Source: Helicobacter pylori
GTDB lineage: Bacteria > Campylobacterota > Campylobacteria > Campylobacterales > Helicobacteraceae
DNA length: 64,000 bases
Direction of reading: 5' to 3'
NCBI RefSeq assembly: GCF_900120335.1
Contig: NZ_LT635477.1
Span: 1,364,001-1,428,000, forward strand
A program made the position numbers and the translations under genes. Each line of letters begins with the position of its first letter. Position 1 is the first letter of the stretch. Of the stretch, positions 24,039 through 33,417 are shown piece after piece. Below the pieces are notes generated by a model. It searched no databases. It had not been told where the DNA came from and saw only the letters and a program-made list of their open reading frames with translations.

Positions 24039-24697
24039 AAGACTTTCTTTTCTTTACCGGTCAATAAATTAAAAATATTGCCCAAATGCTTGATAAGGGT
24101 AAAAATAAAAATCAATACCATCGGCGTTTGTGTGCCGACTTCTTTAAGGATATTGACGCTATCTGGGATATGCATATAAGGCACAAAAAAGATAAGAACA
24201 GTCGCTGTGCCTACCCCTAGAATGCTAGCGAGTGAAGAGATTTTAAGCACCTTACCCACAAAAAACCACACCGTCAAGCCGATCAAGCTTTCAATAGGGA
24301 TGAGCAACACCACAGAGCCCATGATCGTAGAAACGCCCTTGCCTCCATTGAAATTCAAAAAAGGCGAATAACAATGCCCCAAAATACTAGCGATAGCGAC
24401 CATCCATTGCAAACTATAATCCAACCCAAACAATTTGCTTAAAAAAACCGCGAACATGCCTTTGAATAGATCCAAGATTAAGACTAATAAGGCCATTTGT
24501 TTGGCGTTGCTCACGCCCTTACTTTGTAAGGCGCGTAAGACATTCGTCGCGCCAATACCCCCCGATCCGATTTTAGTAATATCCATGCCATAAAAGATTT
24601 TCATTAACGCATAGCCAAAAGGAATCCCCCCAATCAAATAGCCCAAAAGGGTGAAAATCACATTGATATTGGTTAGGAAATTTAAAACGCTTTCCAT
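24035..24697 (-). CDS. plsY: Glycerol-3-phosphate acyltransferase PlsY
   Basis: 220 residues starting MESVLNFLTN. I chose the ATG at 24697, with GAAAGGG upstream, rather than an in-frame codon at 24823 that would add 42 residues with no membrane or family character. Motifs of PlsY are IGGIPFGYAL, KIGSGGIGATNVLRAL (motif 1), GHCYSPFLNFNGGKGVST (motif 2) and a C-terminal IKHLGNIFNLLTGKEKK (motif 3). Five or six membrane segments are evident. It transfers the acyl group of acyl phosphate to glycerol-3-phosphate in the inner membrane, the first step of phospholipid synthesis. Confidence 0.95.
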   Translation of the reverse strand: MESVLNFLTNINVIFTLLGYLIGGIPFGYALMKIFYGMDITKIGSGGIGATNVLRALQSKGVSNAKQMALLVLILDLFKGMFAVFLSKLFGLDYSLQWMVAIASILGHCYSPFLNFNGGKGVSTIMGSVVLLIPIESLIGLTVWFFVGKVLKISSLASILGVGTATVLIFFVPYMHIPDSVNILKEVGTQTPMVLIFIFTLIKHLGNIFNLLTGKEKKVL

Positions 24698-24802
24698 AAA
24701 TACCCTTTCAAATAAAATAGTGATCATTATAACATGTTGCTTTTTAAGTGAAAGCGTTAAGTTGTTAGGGTATAGTGGCTTAAAAATTTTAGGATATTGA
24801 GA

Positions 24803-26179
24803 ATGTTTGAAACTTCTAGCCATTTTTTAAAATCGTTTCGCTTGAAGCGTTATATAGGGTTTTTATTGATTTCTTTAGTGCTATTGATCACGCCATTTGT
24901 TCGCATTGATGGGGCGCATTTGTTTTTGATCTCTTTTGAGCATAAGCAATTGCATTTTTTAGGTAAGATCTTTAGCGCTGAAGAATTGCAAATTTTGCCT
25001 TTCATGGTTATTTTGCTTTTTATAGGGATTTTTTTCATCACCACTAGCCTTGGGCGTGTGTGGTGCGGTTGGGCTTGCCCGCAAACCTTTTTAAGGGTGC
25101 TTTATAGAGATGTGATTGAAACCAAGATTTTCAAACTCCATAAAAAGATCAGCAACAAGCAAGAAAGCCCTAAAAACACCCCAAGCTATAAGATCCGTAA
25201 AGCATTGAGCGTTTTGTTGTTCGCTCCTGTTGTGGCGGGGCTAATGATGTTGTTTTTCTTTTATTTCATCGCCCCAGAAGACTTTTTTATGTATCTTAAA
25301 AACCCTAGCGATCACCCTATTGCTATGGGTTTTTGGCTTTTTAGCGCCTTAGTGGTGCTGTTTGATATAGTGGTGGTTGCGGAGCGTTTTTGCATCTATT
25401 TATGCCCTTACGCTAGGGTGCAATCGGTGTTGTATGACAATGACACCTTAAACCCTATTTATGATGAAAAGCGCGGCGGAGCGCTTTATGACAATCAGGG
25501 CCACCTTTTTCCCTTACCCCCCAAAAAACGCAGTGCTGAAAATGAATGCGTGAATTGTTTGCATTGCGTGCAGGTTTGCCCCACGCATATTGATATTAGA
25601 AAGGGCTTGCAATTAGAATGCATCAATTGCTTAGAGTGCGTGGATGCATGCACGATTACCATGGCCAAATACAACCGCCCTTCACTCATCCAATGGTCTT
25701 CAACTAACGCCATTAATACGCGCCAAAAAGTGCGTCTAGTGCGTTTAAAAACGATCGCTTACATGGGGGTTATCGCTGTTGTGATAGCCCTTTTAGCCAT
25801 CACTTCGTTTAAAAAAGAACGCATGCTTTTAGACATTAACCGCAACAGCGATCTGTATGAATTGCGATCTAGTGGGTATGTGGATAACGATTACGTGTTT
25901 TTATTCCACAACACGGACAATAAAGACCATGAGTTTTATTTCAAAATTTTAGGGCAAAAAGACATCCACATCAAAAAGCCTTTAAACCCTATCGCCATTA
26001 AAGCCGGGCAAAAGATCAAAGCGGTAGTGATTTTACGAAAACCCCTAAAGGGTAACGCCACAGAATACAAACGCACTAAAGATATTCTAATCCCTATTAC
26101 GATACAAGCTTACAGCACAGACGATAAGAATATTACGATAGAAAGGGAATCGGTGTTTATCGCACCTAGTGAAGATTGA
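24803..26179 (+). CDS. ccoG: CcoG-type ferredoxin, cbb3 oxidase assembly protein
   Basis: 458 residues from the ATG at 24803 (AGGA nine bases upstream); an in-frame TTG lies two codons earlier. Five membrane segments are visible, with CGWACPQTFLR after the second. Then come two 4Fe-4S motifs, CVNCLHCVQVCPTHID and CINCLECVDACTITM, and a periplasmic C-terminal Ig-like domain. This is the CcoG/RdxA/FixG layout. CcoG is thought to reduce Cu(II) for delivery to cytochrome cbb3 oxidase, the sole terminal oxidase of H. pylori. The matching copper ATPase CcoI is encoded 5 kb downstream. Confidence 0.9.
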   Translation: MFETSSHFLKSFRLKRYIGFLLISLVLLITPFVRIDGAHLFLISFEHKQLHFLGKIFSAEELQILPFMVILLFIGIFFITTSLGRVWCGWACPQTFLRVLYRDVIETKIFKLHKKISNKQESPKNTPSYKIRKALSVLLFAPVVAGLMMLFFFYFIAPEDFFMYLKNPSDHPIAMGFWLFSALVVLFDIVVVAERFCIYLCPYARVQSVLYDNDTLNPIYDEKRGGALYDNQGHLFPLPPKKRSAENECVNCLHCVQVCPTHIDIRKGLQLECINCLECVDACTITMAKYNRPSLIQWSSTNAINTRQKVRLVRLKTIAYMGVIAVVIALLAITSFKKERMLLDINRNSDLYELRSSGYVDNDYVFLFHNTDNKDHEFYFKILGQKDIHIKKPLNPIAIKAGQKIKAVVILRKPLKGNATEYKRTKDILIPITIQAYSTDDKNITIERESVFIAPSED

Positions 26180-26188
26180 AGCCTAAAA

Positions 26189-27388
26189 CTAGCGCTCAAT
26201 CACTTCATAAGGCAAGCCTTGTTTGATCAATTCTTCCATGAAAGGATCGGTGTTTAATTCTTCTACGTTAAACACCCCGGCTTTAAAATGCTCCACGCTC
26301 CAAGTGTCGTTGCAAATCATTTTAGCCGCGCACATCGCCGGCACGCCGGTGGTGTAGCTTATGGCTTGCGAACCCACTTCTTCATAGCATTTTTTGTGAT
26401 CGCACACATTGTAAATGTAGAGCGTTTTGTCTTGGTTGTTTTTAATGCCAGTCATATAGCACCCGATATTGGTTTTGCCGGTAGTGTCTTTAGCTAAGGA
26501 CGCTGGATCAGGGAGTAAGGTTTTTAAAAATTGTATCGGCACGATTTTTACGCCCTGATGCTCTATTTCTTTAATGCCTAGCATGCCGACATTTTCCAAG
26601 CATTTCATGTGGGTTAAATAATTTTGAGAGAAAGTCATAAAAAACCTCGCCCTCCTCAAGCCTTTAACGTTTTTGACTAACGATTCCAATTCTTCATGGT
26701 ATAAAAGATACGAATCCATTTCGCCAATCTGCGGGTAAGCCCACACTTGCTTGATTTCTAAAGGCTTAGTTTCAATCCATTTGCCATTTTCATAATAACG
26801 CCCTTTAGAGCTGACTTCCCTTAAATTGATTTCAGGGTTAAAATTCGTGGCAAAAGGGCGTTTGTGATCCCCAGCGTTGCAATCTAAAATATCTAAAGTG
26901 TGGATAGTGTCAAAATGGTGTCTTTGAGCGTGAGCGACATAAGCGTTCGTAACGCCTGGATCAAACCCAGCCCCCAAAATCCCTAAAATCCCTGCTTCTT
27001 TATAGGCCCTATCAAACGCCCATTGCTCTTTGTATTCAAACTTCGCTAAATCCGGGTGCTCGTAATTGGCGGTATCAATGTAATGCGTTTTAGTCTCTAA
27101 ACATGCTTGCATGATCGTTAAATCCTGATAGGGTAAAGCCACATTAACAACGACTTTAGGCTTGTATTTTTGGATTAAAGCAACTAAGGCTTGCGTATTG
27201 TCTGCATCCACTTGTTCAACGCCAATTTCCCCCAAACCCTTTTTGAGCATGCTTTCTTTAATCGCATGGCATTTGTCTAAGCTCCTGCTCGCCAAAATGA
27301 TATTTTTAAACACATCCCTGTTCATGCCCATTTTGTGTGCTACGACACTGCCTACGCCACCAGCTCCAATTTGTAATACTGTATGCAA
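26189..27388 (-). CDS. Carboxynorspermidine dehydrogenase (saccharopine dehydrogenase family)
   Basis: 399 residues. VLQIGAGGVGSVVAHKMG at the N-terminus is the NAD(P)-binding loop. VVVNVALPYQDLTIMQACLE and GFDPGVTNAYVAHA are typical of the LYS1-like group that forms carboxy(nor)spermidine from aspartate semialdehyde and a diamine. In Campylobacter and Helicobacter this enzyme, with the decarboxylase NspC encoded elsewhere, is part of an alternative route to spermidine. It converges with ccoG, leaving nine bases between them. It corresponds to HP1507. Confidence 0.85.
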   Translation of the reverse strand: MHTVLQIGAGGVGSVVAHKMGMNRDVFKNIILASRSLDKCHAIKESMLKKGLGEIGVEQVDADNTQALVALIQKYKPKVVVNVALPYQDLTIMQACLETKTHYIDTANYEHPDLAKFEYKEQWAFDRAYKEAGILGILGAGFDPGVTNAYVAHAQRHHFDTIHTLDILDCNAGDHKRPFATNFNPEINLREVSSKGRYYENGKWIETKPLEIKQVWAYPQIGEMDSYLLYHEELESLVKNVKGLRRARFFMTFSQNYLTHMKCLENVGMLGIKEIEHQGVKIVPIQFLKTLLPDPASLAKDTTGKTNIGCYMTGIKNNQDKTLYIYNVCDHKKCYEEVGSQAISYTTGVPAMCAAKMICNDTWSVEHFKAGVFNVEELNTDPFMEELIKQGLPYEVIER

Positions 27389-27437
27389 GGAACACCTACT
27401 TTCTAACTAATCTCGTTCTTTTAGGGGGGTATTATAT

Positions 27438-27443
27438 TATAAT
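27438..27443 (+). promoter_or_regulatory. -10 element for the gltS-ribD operon
   Basis: TATAAT lies 31 bases before the gltS start and follows a TATTA-rich stretch. It is the only strong promoter-like word between the two divergent genes. Confidence 0.6.
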
Positions 27444-27474
27444 AAGATAAATTTGATTAATTAAGGATGCAGGC

Positions 27475-28701
27475 TTGCAAGAAATTAAGTTGGATATTTA
27501 TGCCACTTTGGTGTGCATGGTTTTAGTGTTACTCTTGGGGCGTTATGTGATTTCTAAAGTCAAGTTTTTACGAGATTATGATATTCCAGAGCCTGTTGTG
27601 GGCGGTGTTTTAGTCGCTTTTTTTATCATGTTAGCGCGTCAATTTTATCATTTTGGCTTGCAGTTTGATTCTTCTTTAAAAGATCCTTTAATGCTGACTT
27701 TTTTTATCACCATTGGTTTGAGTGCGGATTTCAAATCTTTACAAAAAGGCGGGAAAATGCTTGCGGTTTTTTTGCTGGCTGTGGCGGGGTTTGTGGTGTG
27801 CCAAAATGCAGTGGGGATTTCTATCGCCAGCCTTTTAGGGGTCAATCCTTTAATGGGGCTTTTAGGGGGATCGATCGCTTTAGTGGGTGGGCATGGCACT
27901 AGCGCGGCATGGGCTAATTTTTTCACCCAACCACCTTATAATTTTAGCTCTAGCTTGGAAGTGGGCATGGCGTGCGCGACTTTTGGCTTGGTGAGCGGAG
28001 GGATTATTGGAGGGCCTGTCGCTAAGTATTTGATTTCTAAATACAAACTAGAGCCTAAAGACACTAAAGAAAAAGACACTTTAGAGGGCGTGGTGTCTAA
28101 AGGTTTTGAAACCCCTAAAGAGCAGCGCCTAATCACCGCATCCAGTTTTGTGGAAACTTTAGCTTTAATTGCGATCGCTTTATTAGTGGGGACTTTTTTA
28201 TCGCATCTGATGCCTAAAAGTTTCACTTTGCCGACTTTTGTGTGGTGCTTGTTTGTGGGGGTTATTTTAAGAAACGCTTTGTCGTTTTTTAAGATCCATA
28301 GCGTGTTTGACAGAGAGGTTTCAGTTATAGGGAACGTGAGCTTGAGTCTGTTTTTAGCCTACGCTTTAATGAGCGTGAATTTATTGGAATTGTTAAAACT
28401 CGCTGTGCCATTAGCGGTTATTTTGAGCGTTCAAGTGGTGTTTATGATCCTTTATGTGGTGCTTGTAACCTTTAGGGTATGCGGGAAGGATTATGATGCG
28501 GCGGTGTTGTGCGCGGGGCATTGCGGTTTTGGACTTGGAGCGACCCCAACGGCTATGGTGAATATGCAAACCATCACCAACCACTATGGGCCATCGCATG
28601 TAGCGTTTATCGTCGTGCCTTTAGTGGGGGCGTTTTTTGTTGATATTATTAACGCTTTAGCGATTAAAGGCTTTTTGCTTTTGCCTTTTTTCCCGTCATG
28701 A
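27475..28701 (+). CDS. gltS: Sodium/glutamate symporter GltS
   Basis: 408 residues with about ten or more hydrophobic segments. The start is TTG, with AAGGA seven bases before it; no in-frame ATG is near. Family blocks are DIPEPVVGGVLVA, FFITIGLSADFKSL, GGHGTSAAW (the first re-entrant loop) and CAGHCGFGLGATPTAMVNM (the second). These Gly-rich loops bind Na+ and substrate. It imports glutamate with sodium across the inner membrane. The end overlaps ribD by four bases. It corresponds to HP1506. Confidence 0.93.
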   Translation: MQEIKLDIYATLVCMVLVLLLGRYVISKVKFLRDYDIPEPVVGGVLVAFFIMLARQFYHFGLQFDSSLKDPLMLTFFITIGLSADFKSLQKGGKMLAVFLLAVAGFVVCQNAVGISIASLLGVNPLMGLLGGSIALVGGHGTSAAWANFFTQPPYNFSSSLEVGMACATFGLVSGGIIGGPVAKYLISKYKLEPKDTKEKDTLEGVVSKGFETPKEQRLITASSFVETLALIAIALLVGTFLSHLMPKSFTLPTFVWCLFVGVILRNALSFFKIHSVFDREVSVIGNVSLSLFLAYALMSVNLLELLKLAVPLAVILSVQVVFMILYVVLVTFRVCGKDYDAAVLCAGHCGFGLGATPTAMVNMQTITNHYGPSHVAFIVVPLVGAFFVDIINALAIKGFLLLPFFPS

Positions 28702-29732
28702 GACTTTATGAAAGTTTATTAGAAACTTGCTTGAATAAGGCGTGGGAATATCAAACCCTAGCCTTAGAAAACCCAAGCGTGGCTTGCATGGTGTTAGATA
28801 AAAACCATGAGATCTTGAGTTTAGAAACCCATAAAAAAGCCAAAACCCCGCATGCAGAAGTCTTGGCTGCTAAATCGGCGTTAAAGATTTTACGCCCTAG
28901 TTTAAAAAGCGATTTAGAAAAGTTAGAAGACCCTAAAATTTTAAGCGATTTTTTAAAAACGCGCCACGATAACGCCTTTAAAGACTGCGTTTTTTTAATC
29001 ACCTTAGAGCCATGCAATTCTTATGGCAAAACCCCGGCGTGCAGCGGATTGTTAGAAGTTTTAAAACCTAAAAGAGCGGTCATTGCCGCAGAAGAAAACG
29101 AAGCGAAAAAAGGGGGGTTAGAAAGGCTAAAAAAGGCTCACATTGAAACAATGATTTGCCGCAATTTAGAAAACAAGGCTAAAAATTTGCTCTTGCCTTT
29201 TAGGATAATGGAACAAAGGGGGCGTTTTAATTTGTTCAAACTCGCTTTAAGGATGAATGGGGATTATCATCATGGCAAGATCACCGGGCAAAAAAGCGTG
29301 ATTTTCACGCACAACCAGCGAGCGGTATGCGACACTCTCATCATTTCTGGGAAAACCATAAGAACGGACAACCCCTTATTAGACACCCGCTTTTGCGATA
29401 GCTTTTATCACAATAAAAACCCCAATATCGCTATTTTATCCAAGCGCTCAATTAGCCCCAATTCAAAAGTCTTTTCAGTACCCAATCGTTTGGTTAACAC
29501 TTTCCATGACCCTAAAGATTTACCCCTAGAGAAAGGGTTTAATTTCATTGAAGGGGGGTGGGGATTGTTTGAGAGCTTGAGGGATAAAATTGATGCGTTG
29601 CTTTTGCATTCGCATGCGTCTATGGTTAGCGAAGCGTTTAATACGCTCGCTTTAAAAACCCCTTTTAAGGGGCGGTTGTTGCATGCGCAAATCTTAGAAA
29701 ATGAAGCCCTTTTATGGATAGAAAACTCTTAA
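28698..29732 (+). CDS. ribD: Riboflavin biosynthesis deaminase/reductase RibD
   Basis: 344 residues. The deaminase half has HAEVLAAK near residue 53 and EPCNSYGKTPACSG near 110, which bind zinc (the family usually has TPPC; Ala replaces the second Pro). The reductase half has LIISGKTIRTDNPLLDTR and ends in a GG-containing segment. The two halves carry out successive steps from the first GTP-derived pyrimidine in flavin synthesis. It overlaps gltS by four bases at its start and the next gene by 19 bases at its end, so it is in the middle of an operon. Confidence 0.9.
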   Translation: MRLYESLLETCLNKAWEYQTLALENPSVACMVLDKNHEILSLETHKKAKTPHAEVLAAKSALKILRPSLKSDLEKLEDPKILSDFLKTRHDNAFKDCVFLITLEPCNSYGKTPACSGLLEVLKPKRAVIAAEENEAKKGGLERLKKAHIETMICRNLENKAKNLLLPFRIMEQRGRFNLFKLALRMNGDYHHGKITGQKSVIFTHNQRAVCDTLIISGKTIRTDNPLLDTRFCDSFYHNKNPNIAILSKRSISPNSKVFSVPNRLVNTFHDPKDLPLEKGFNFIEGGWGLFESLRDKIDALLLHSHASMVSEAFNTLALKTPFKGRLLHAQILENEALLWIENS

Positions 29733-30430
29733 GATTATACCAGCCCTTAAACGCTTATTCTTACAATAGCGATTCGCTTTTTTTATACGATTTTTCACGC
29801 CCTTTTATCAAAAATAGCGGCGCGATTTTAGACATAGGCTCAGGGTGTGGGATTTTAGGCTTACTCTGCGCTAGAGACAACCCACTAGCGAGCGTTCATT
29901 TAGTGGAAAAGGATAGTAAAATGGCGTTTTGCTCCCAAAAAAACGCCCTTAAATTCCCTAACGCTCAAGCGTTTGAGAGCGATTTTTTAGACTTCAACCC
30001 TCCGATTTTGTATGATGCGATTGTGTGCAACCCTCCTTTTTATGCTTTAGGCTCTATTAAATCTCAAATTAAAGGGCATGCGAGGCACCAGAGCGAATTA
30101 GACTTCGCTTCTTTAGCGGCTAAAGTGAAAAAATGCCTGAAACCTAAAGGGTATTTTATTTTTTGCTATGAAGCCTTGTCGCTTTGCTTGGTAATAGAGA
30201 GCTTAAAAAGCGTTAAACTCACGCTAGAAACTTTAAGGTTTGTCCAAAGTTTTAAAGACAAAAACGCCCATTTGATGCTTGGAGCGGCTAGGAATAATTC
30301 CAAAAGTGCTCTAAAAGTTCTGCCCCCTTTAATCACGCACAATTCCAAAAACCAAAGCGACAACACCAAAGAAGTTTTAAGCATCTATCAAATTTGTAAC
30401 ACTTATTCTATCAAAGCGCTTCTCAATTAG
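29714..30430 (+). CDS. tRNA1(Val) (adenine-N6)-methyltransferase-like protein
   Basis: 238 residues. The start overlaps the 3' end of ribD by 19 bases. An SAM-binding fold is clear: LDIGSGCGILGLLCA (motif I), VHLVEKD, and IVCNPPFYALGS, the NPPF motif of N6-adenine methylation. Length, position of motifs and the N-terminal YQPLNAYSYNSDSLFLYDF match the TrmN6/YfiC group that modifies A37 of tRNA-Val. Release-factor-type methyltransferases share the NPPx motif, so the substrate is inferred. It corresponds to HP1504. Confidence 0.75.
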   Translation: MDRKLLRLYQPLNAYSYNSDSLFLYDFSRPFIKNSGAILDIGSGCGILGLLCARDNPLASVHLVEKDSKMAFCSQKNALKFPNAQAFESDFLDFNPPILYDAIVCNPPFYALGSIKSQIKGHARHQSELDFASLAAKVKKCLKPKGYFIFCYEALSLCLVIESLKSVKLTLETLRFVQSFKDKNAHLMLGAARNNSKSALKVLPPLITHNSKNQSDNTKEVLSIYQICNTYSIKALLN

Positions 30431-30453
30431 CGCCCTTAAATTAAGGATTAAAA

Positions 30454-32805
30454 ATGAAATGTTCGCATTGCCAGTTGGAGTTTAAAGAAAGTGAGCTTTT
30501 TAAAGAGACCATTAATCATAAAGAATTATATTTTTGCTGCACGGGGTGCGCTAGGGTGTATGCGTTGTTGTTAGATTTGAATTTAGAGAGCTTTTATGAC
30601 AAGTTAAACGATTCCACTTTAGCCCCCGTAACGCCCCAAGATTCAATGAGTGCTTTGGAATTAGAACAAGCCCTTGAAGAAAACAATAAGGGCGATTTTA
30701 TCCTCAATCTTTTACTAGAAAAAACGCATTGTAACGCTTGCTTGTGGCTCAATCAAAAGGTTTTAGAGCGCTTGAAGGGGGTTAAAAAAGTGAGCGTGAA
30801 TTTCACCACCCACCATTTACAAATCGTGTTTGAGAAGTCCTTAGACCCTAAAGAGATTATTCAAAAAATTGAGAGTTTGGGCTATGGGGCTAAAATTTAT
30901 AATGTGCAAAATTACGCCTTAAAAGCCCAAAAAGAGCAACGCTCCTACTTGCTCACTTTGAGCGTGGGGTTTTTTGCCACCATGAATTTGATGTTTATTG
31001 CCATTGCCAAATACGCAAGCTACGGTAGCGCGAGTTATGGTAGTGGCATGGATAAGCTCATGCAAAGGAATTTGGATCTCGTATCGCTCTTTTTAAGCTT
31101 GTTGGTGCTAGTGGTGGTGGGGCGTTTTTTCATTAAAGGGGCGTTTTATGGGCTAAAAAATGGCGTTTTGGGCATGGATTTGAGCGTGTCTTTTGGGGCG
31201 TTGTCGGCGTTTGTTTATTCCCTTTATGCGATGTTGGTGTCTCAAGAGACTTATTTTGAAGCGAGCAGCACGATTTTAACGCTTGTTTTTGGCTCTAAGT
31301 TTTTGGAATTAAAAGCCAGGCTGTTTGCGAATGAAAAATGTTTGGCCCTAGAATCGCATGAAATCCATAGCGTGATTGTTGTAGAAAATGGCAAGCAGAT
31401 AGAAAAACACCCTAAAGATGTGGCGATAGGCTCGGTTGTTTGGGTGCCAAGCGGGGCTAAAATCGCGCTAGATGGCGTGCTTTTAAATAGCGCGAGCGTG
31501 GATGCGTCTTTGATCAGCGGGGAGTTTAAGCCTTTGGAATTGGGGGTTAATGATCCAATTTTAGGGGGTTATGTGAATGTGGGCGTGCCTTTTAGCTATC
31601 AAGTGAGCGCGACTTTTCAAAACTCACGCCTTTCTAGTTTGTTAGAAACTTTAAAAAAGAGTTTTTTAGAAAAGCCCTTAATTGAGAGCAGCGCGAATCA
31701 AATTGCGGATATTTTTTCTAAAGCGGTGTTGTTTTTAGCCTTTGTGAGCTTTTTATTATGGCAATTTGGTTTGGGGGGTAATTTTGAAAAAGCTTTAATG
31801 GTGTGTATTAGCGTGTTAGTCATAAGCTGCCCTTGCGCGTTCGCTCTGGCTACGCCCATTGCGTTAGTGATAGGGGTGTTTAAAAACCCTTTGATCGTGT
31901 TTAAAGAAGCGTTATTTTTAGAAACTCTGGCTAAAGTGAAAAAAATCTTTATAGACAAAACCGGCACCCTCACGCAAAAAGAAGTCCTTTTAAAAGAAAA
32001 AATCATTCATAAAGAATTTGATGAAAGGCTTTTAAAGAGCCTTTTAAAAACCAGGGAGCATTTAGCCCATAGCGCGATTCTTAAAACTCTAGATAGCGAT
32101 GAGGTTGATTTAGAAAAGATAGAGTTTTTCGCTCATGGCCTGAAAGCGAATTATCAAAACGAAACCCTGCTAGTGGGGAGTTTGAAATTTTTAAAATCCA
32201 TGGGGGTTGGTATAAAGACTAAAGAGAGCGCTAATATCATGGTAGGCTTTGCGAAAAATAAGACTTTATACGCGTTATTCATTTTAGAAGAGCGTTTGAA
32301 AGCTAACGCTAAAGAAGTCATTCAGGCTTTACAAAATCAAGGCTTGGAATTAGAAATTTTAAGCGGGGATAATGAAAGCTCGGTTAAGGAGTGCACGAAA
32401 AAATTAGGGATCTCTAAGTATCATGCCCATTTGACCCCTGAAGATAAGGCGCAAATCATCAGCTCTTATAAGGGCGTGTGCGCGATGATAGGCGATGGCA
32501 ATAATGACGCGCTAGCCTTGAAACAAGCGAGCGTTTCTTTGGGGTTTGAAAAAAGCGCTTTGAGTAAAAGCGCATGCGATATTTTACTTTTAGAAGAGGA
32601 TTTGAGTTTGCTAGAAAAAGCGTTTGATAACGCTCAAAAAGTCTATCAAGTGGTGTTGCAAAACATTGTTTTGAGTTTGATTTATAACGCTGTTTTAATC
32701 CCGGTCGCTATGCTAGGATACATCAACCCTTTAATAGCGAGTTTGAGCATGAGTGGTAGCTCGCTCTTAGTGGTTTTAAATTCTTTGAGGTTGAAACGCT
32801 CTTAA
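30454..32805 (+). CDS. ccoI: Copper-transporting P1B ATPase, CcoI/FixI type
   Basis: 783 residues. The N-terminus has a Cys-rich metal site (CSHCQLEF...CCTGCARVYALL) followed by a heavy-metal domain with HCNACLWLNQ. The core has eight membrane segments, SGEFKPLELG (TGE-like phosphatase loop, here SGE), SCPCAFALATP (intramembrane CPC), DKTGTLTQKE (phosphorylated Asp) and MIGDGNNDALAL (hinge). The Cys-rich N-terminal extension is typical of FixI/CcoI, which export Cu(I) for cytochrome cbb3 assembly rather than for resistance. This fits with ccoG nearby. It corresponds to HP1503. Its end overlaps the convergent gene by four bases. Confidence 0.88.
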   Translation: MKCSHCQLEFKESELFKETINHKELYFCCTGCARVYALLLDLNLESFYDKLNDSTLAPVTPQDSMSALELEQALEENNKGDFILNLLLEKTHCNACLWLNQKVLERLKGVKKVSVNFTTHHLQIVFEKSLDPKEIIQKIESLGYGAKIYNVQNYALKAQKEQRSYLLTLSVGFFATMNLMFIAIAKYASYGSASYGSGMDKLMQRNLDLVSLFLSLLVLVVVGRFFIKGAFYGLKNGVLGMDLSVSFGALSAFVYSLYAMLVSQETYFEASSTILTLVFGSKFLELKARLFANEKCLALESHEIHSVIVVENGKQIEKHPKDVAIGSVVWVPSGAKIALDGVLLNSASVDASLISGEFKPLELGVNDPILGGYVNVGVPFSYQVSATFQNSRLSSLLETLKKSFLEKPLIESSANQIADIFSKAVLFLAFVSFLLWQFGLGGNFEKALMVCISVLVISCPCAFALATPIALVIGVFKNPLIVFKEALFLETLAKVKKIFIDKTGTLTQKEVLLKEKIIHKEFDERLLKSLLKTREHLAHSAILKTLDSDEVDLEKIEFFAHGLKANYQNETLLVGSLKFLKSMGVGIKTKESANIMVGFAKNKTLYALFILEERLKANAKEVIQALQNQGLELEILSGDNESSVKECTKKLGISKYHAHLTPEDKAQIISSYKGVCAMIGDGNNDALALKQASVSLGFEKSALSKSACDILLLEEDLSLLEKAFDNAQKVYQVVLQNIVLSLIYNAVLIPVAMLGYINPLIASLSMSGSSLLVVLNSLRLKRS

Positions 32806-33239
32806 ACAAACCACATCGTCTTGGCTAAAATAGCGATTAAAAAGCCAAAAGTTAGAGCGATAGGGTGGATGTATTTGCCAATAGGGTTTTTCTTACCCAA
32901 AAACTTACATAATAAAGAAAAAAGCACCAAAAGAAAAATGCTTAACGCTAAGATCACTTTAAGCATGAGTATCTTTTGAAAAGGGGTTTCACACCAGCCT
33001 TTATCGCCCCCCATGTATTGACTAAGCATCATGCCCCCTGTTAAAACAAGCCCTAAAACGCATAAGGGCATGATTTTGATCGCTCTTTGAGTGATTCCTG
33101 TATTCGCTTTATTGGCAAACTCTTCGCCAAACATTTTCTTCACATTGGGGAAAATTACCATATCAAAAAACAAGTAGCCAATAAAAATAATGGCACACAA
33201 TAAATGAACAACTAGCACATAAGGATAAATCGCATCCAT
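32802..33239 (-). CDS. CopD-like integral membrane protein
   Basis: 145 residues with four hydrophobic helices. The first helix has YVLVVHLLCAIIFIGYLFFD, with a conserved histidine and Gly as in CopD/HemJ-type proteins. The rest has a LVLTGGMMLSQYMGG turn. The fold may bind haem or copper. Position next to ccoI suggests a link to copper or respiratory oxidase assembly, but this is context only; no motif proves a function. It corresponds to HP1502. Confidence 0.6.
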   Translation of the reverse strand: MDAIYPYVLVVHLLCAIIFIGYLFFDMVIFPNVKKMFGEEFANKANTGITQRAIKIMPLCVLGLVLTGGMMLSQYMGGDKGWCETPFQKILMLKVILALSIFLLVLFSLLCKFLGKKNPIGKYIHPIALTFGFLIAILAKTMWFV

Positions 33240-33369
33240 TTAAAATCCTTTATTCATGGGAAAATTAAAGAGTTTTTAATCTACTATAAAAGGATTTTAT
33301 TGTCAAGTAGCCCATTATTATGGGAATTTTAGGGGCGGTTTTCGTTTGACTTTTAAGATTGCAATTAGC

Positions 33370-33375
33370 TATAAT
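33370..33375 (+). promoter_or_regulatory. -10 element for the outer membrane protein gene at 33418
   Basis: TATAAT after TTAGC, 46 bases before the start codon. The divergent gap 33240-33417 holds no other strong promoter word and no ORF that I would support. Confidence 0.6.
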
Positions 33376-33417
33376 AAAATAATTAAAAAAGTAACACTTA
33401 AGCGGAGACCCTAGAGA

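Noticed and set aside
24698-24823. Longer plsY start adding 42 residues
   Set aside because: The extension is not membrane-like, lacks a ribosome site, and overlaps the ccoG promoter region. The ATG at 24697 has GAAAGGG.
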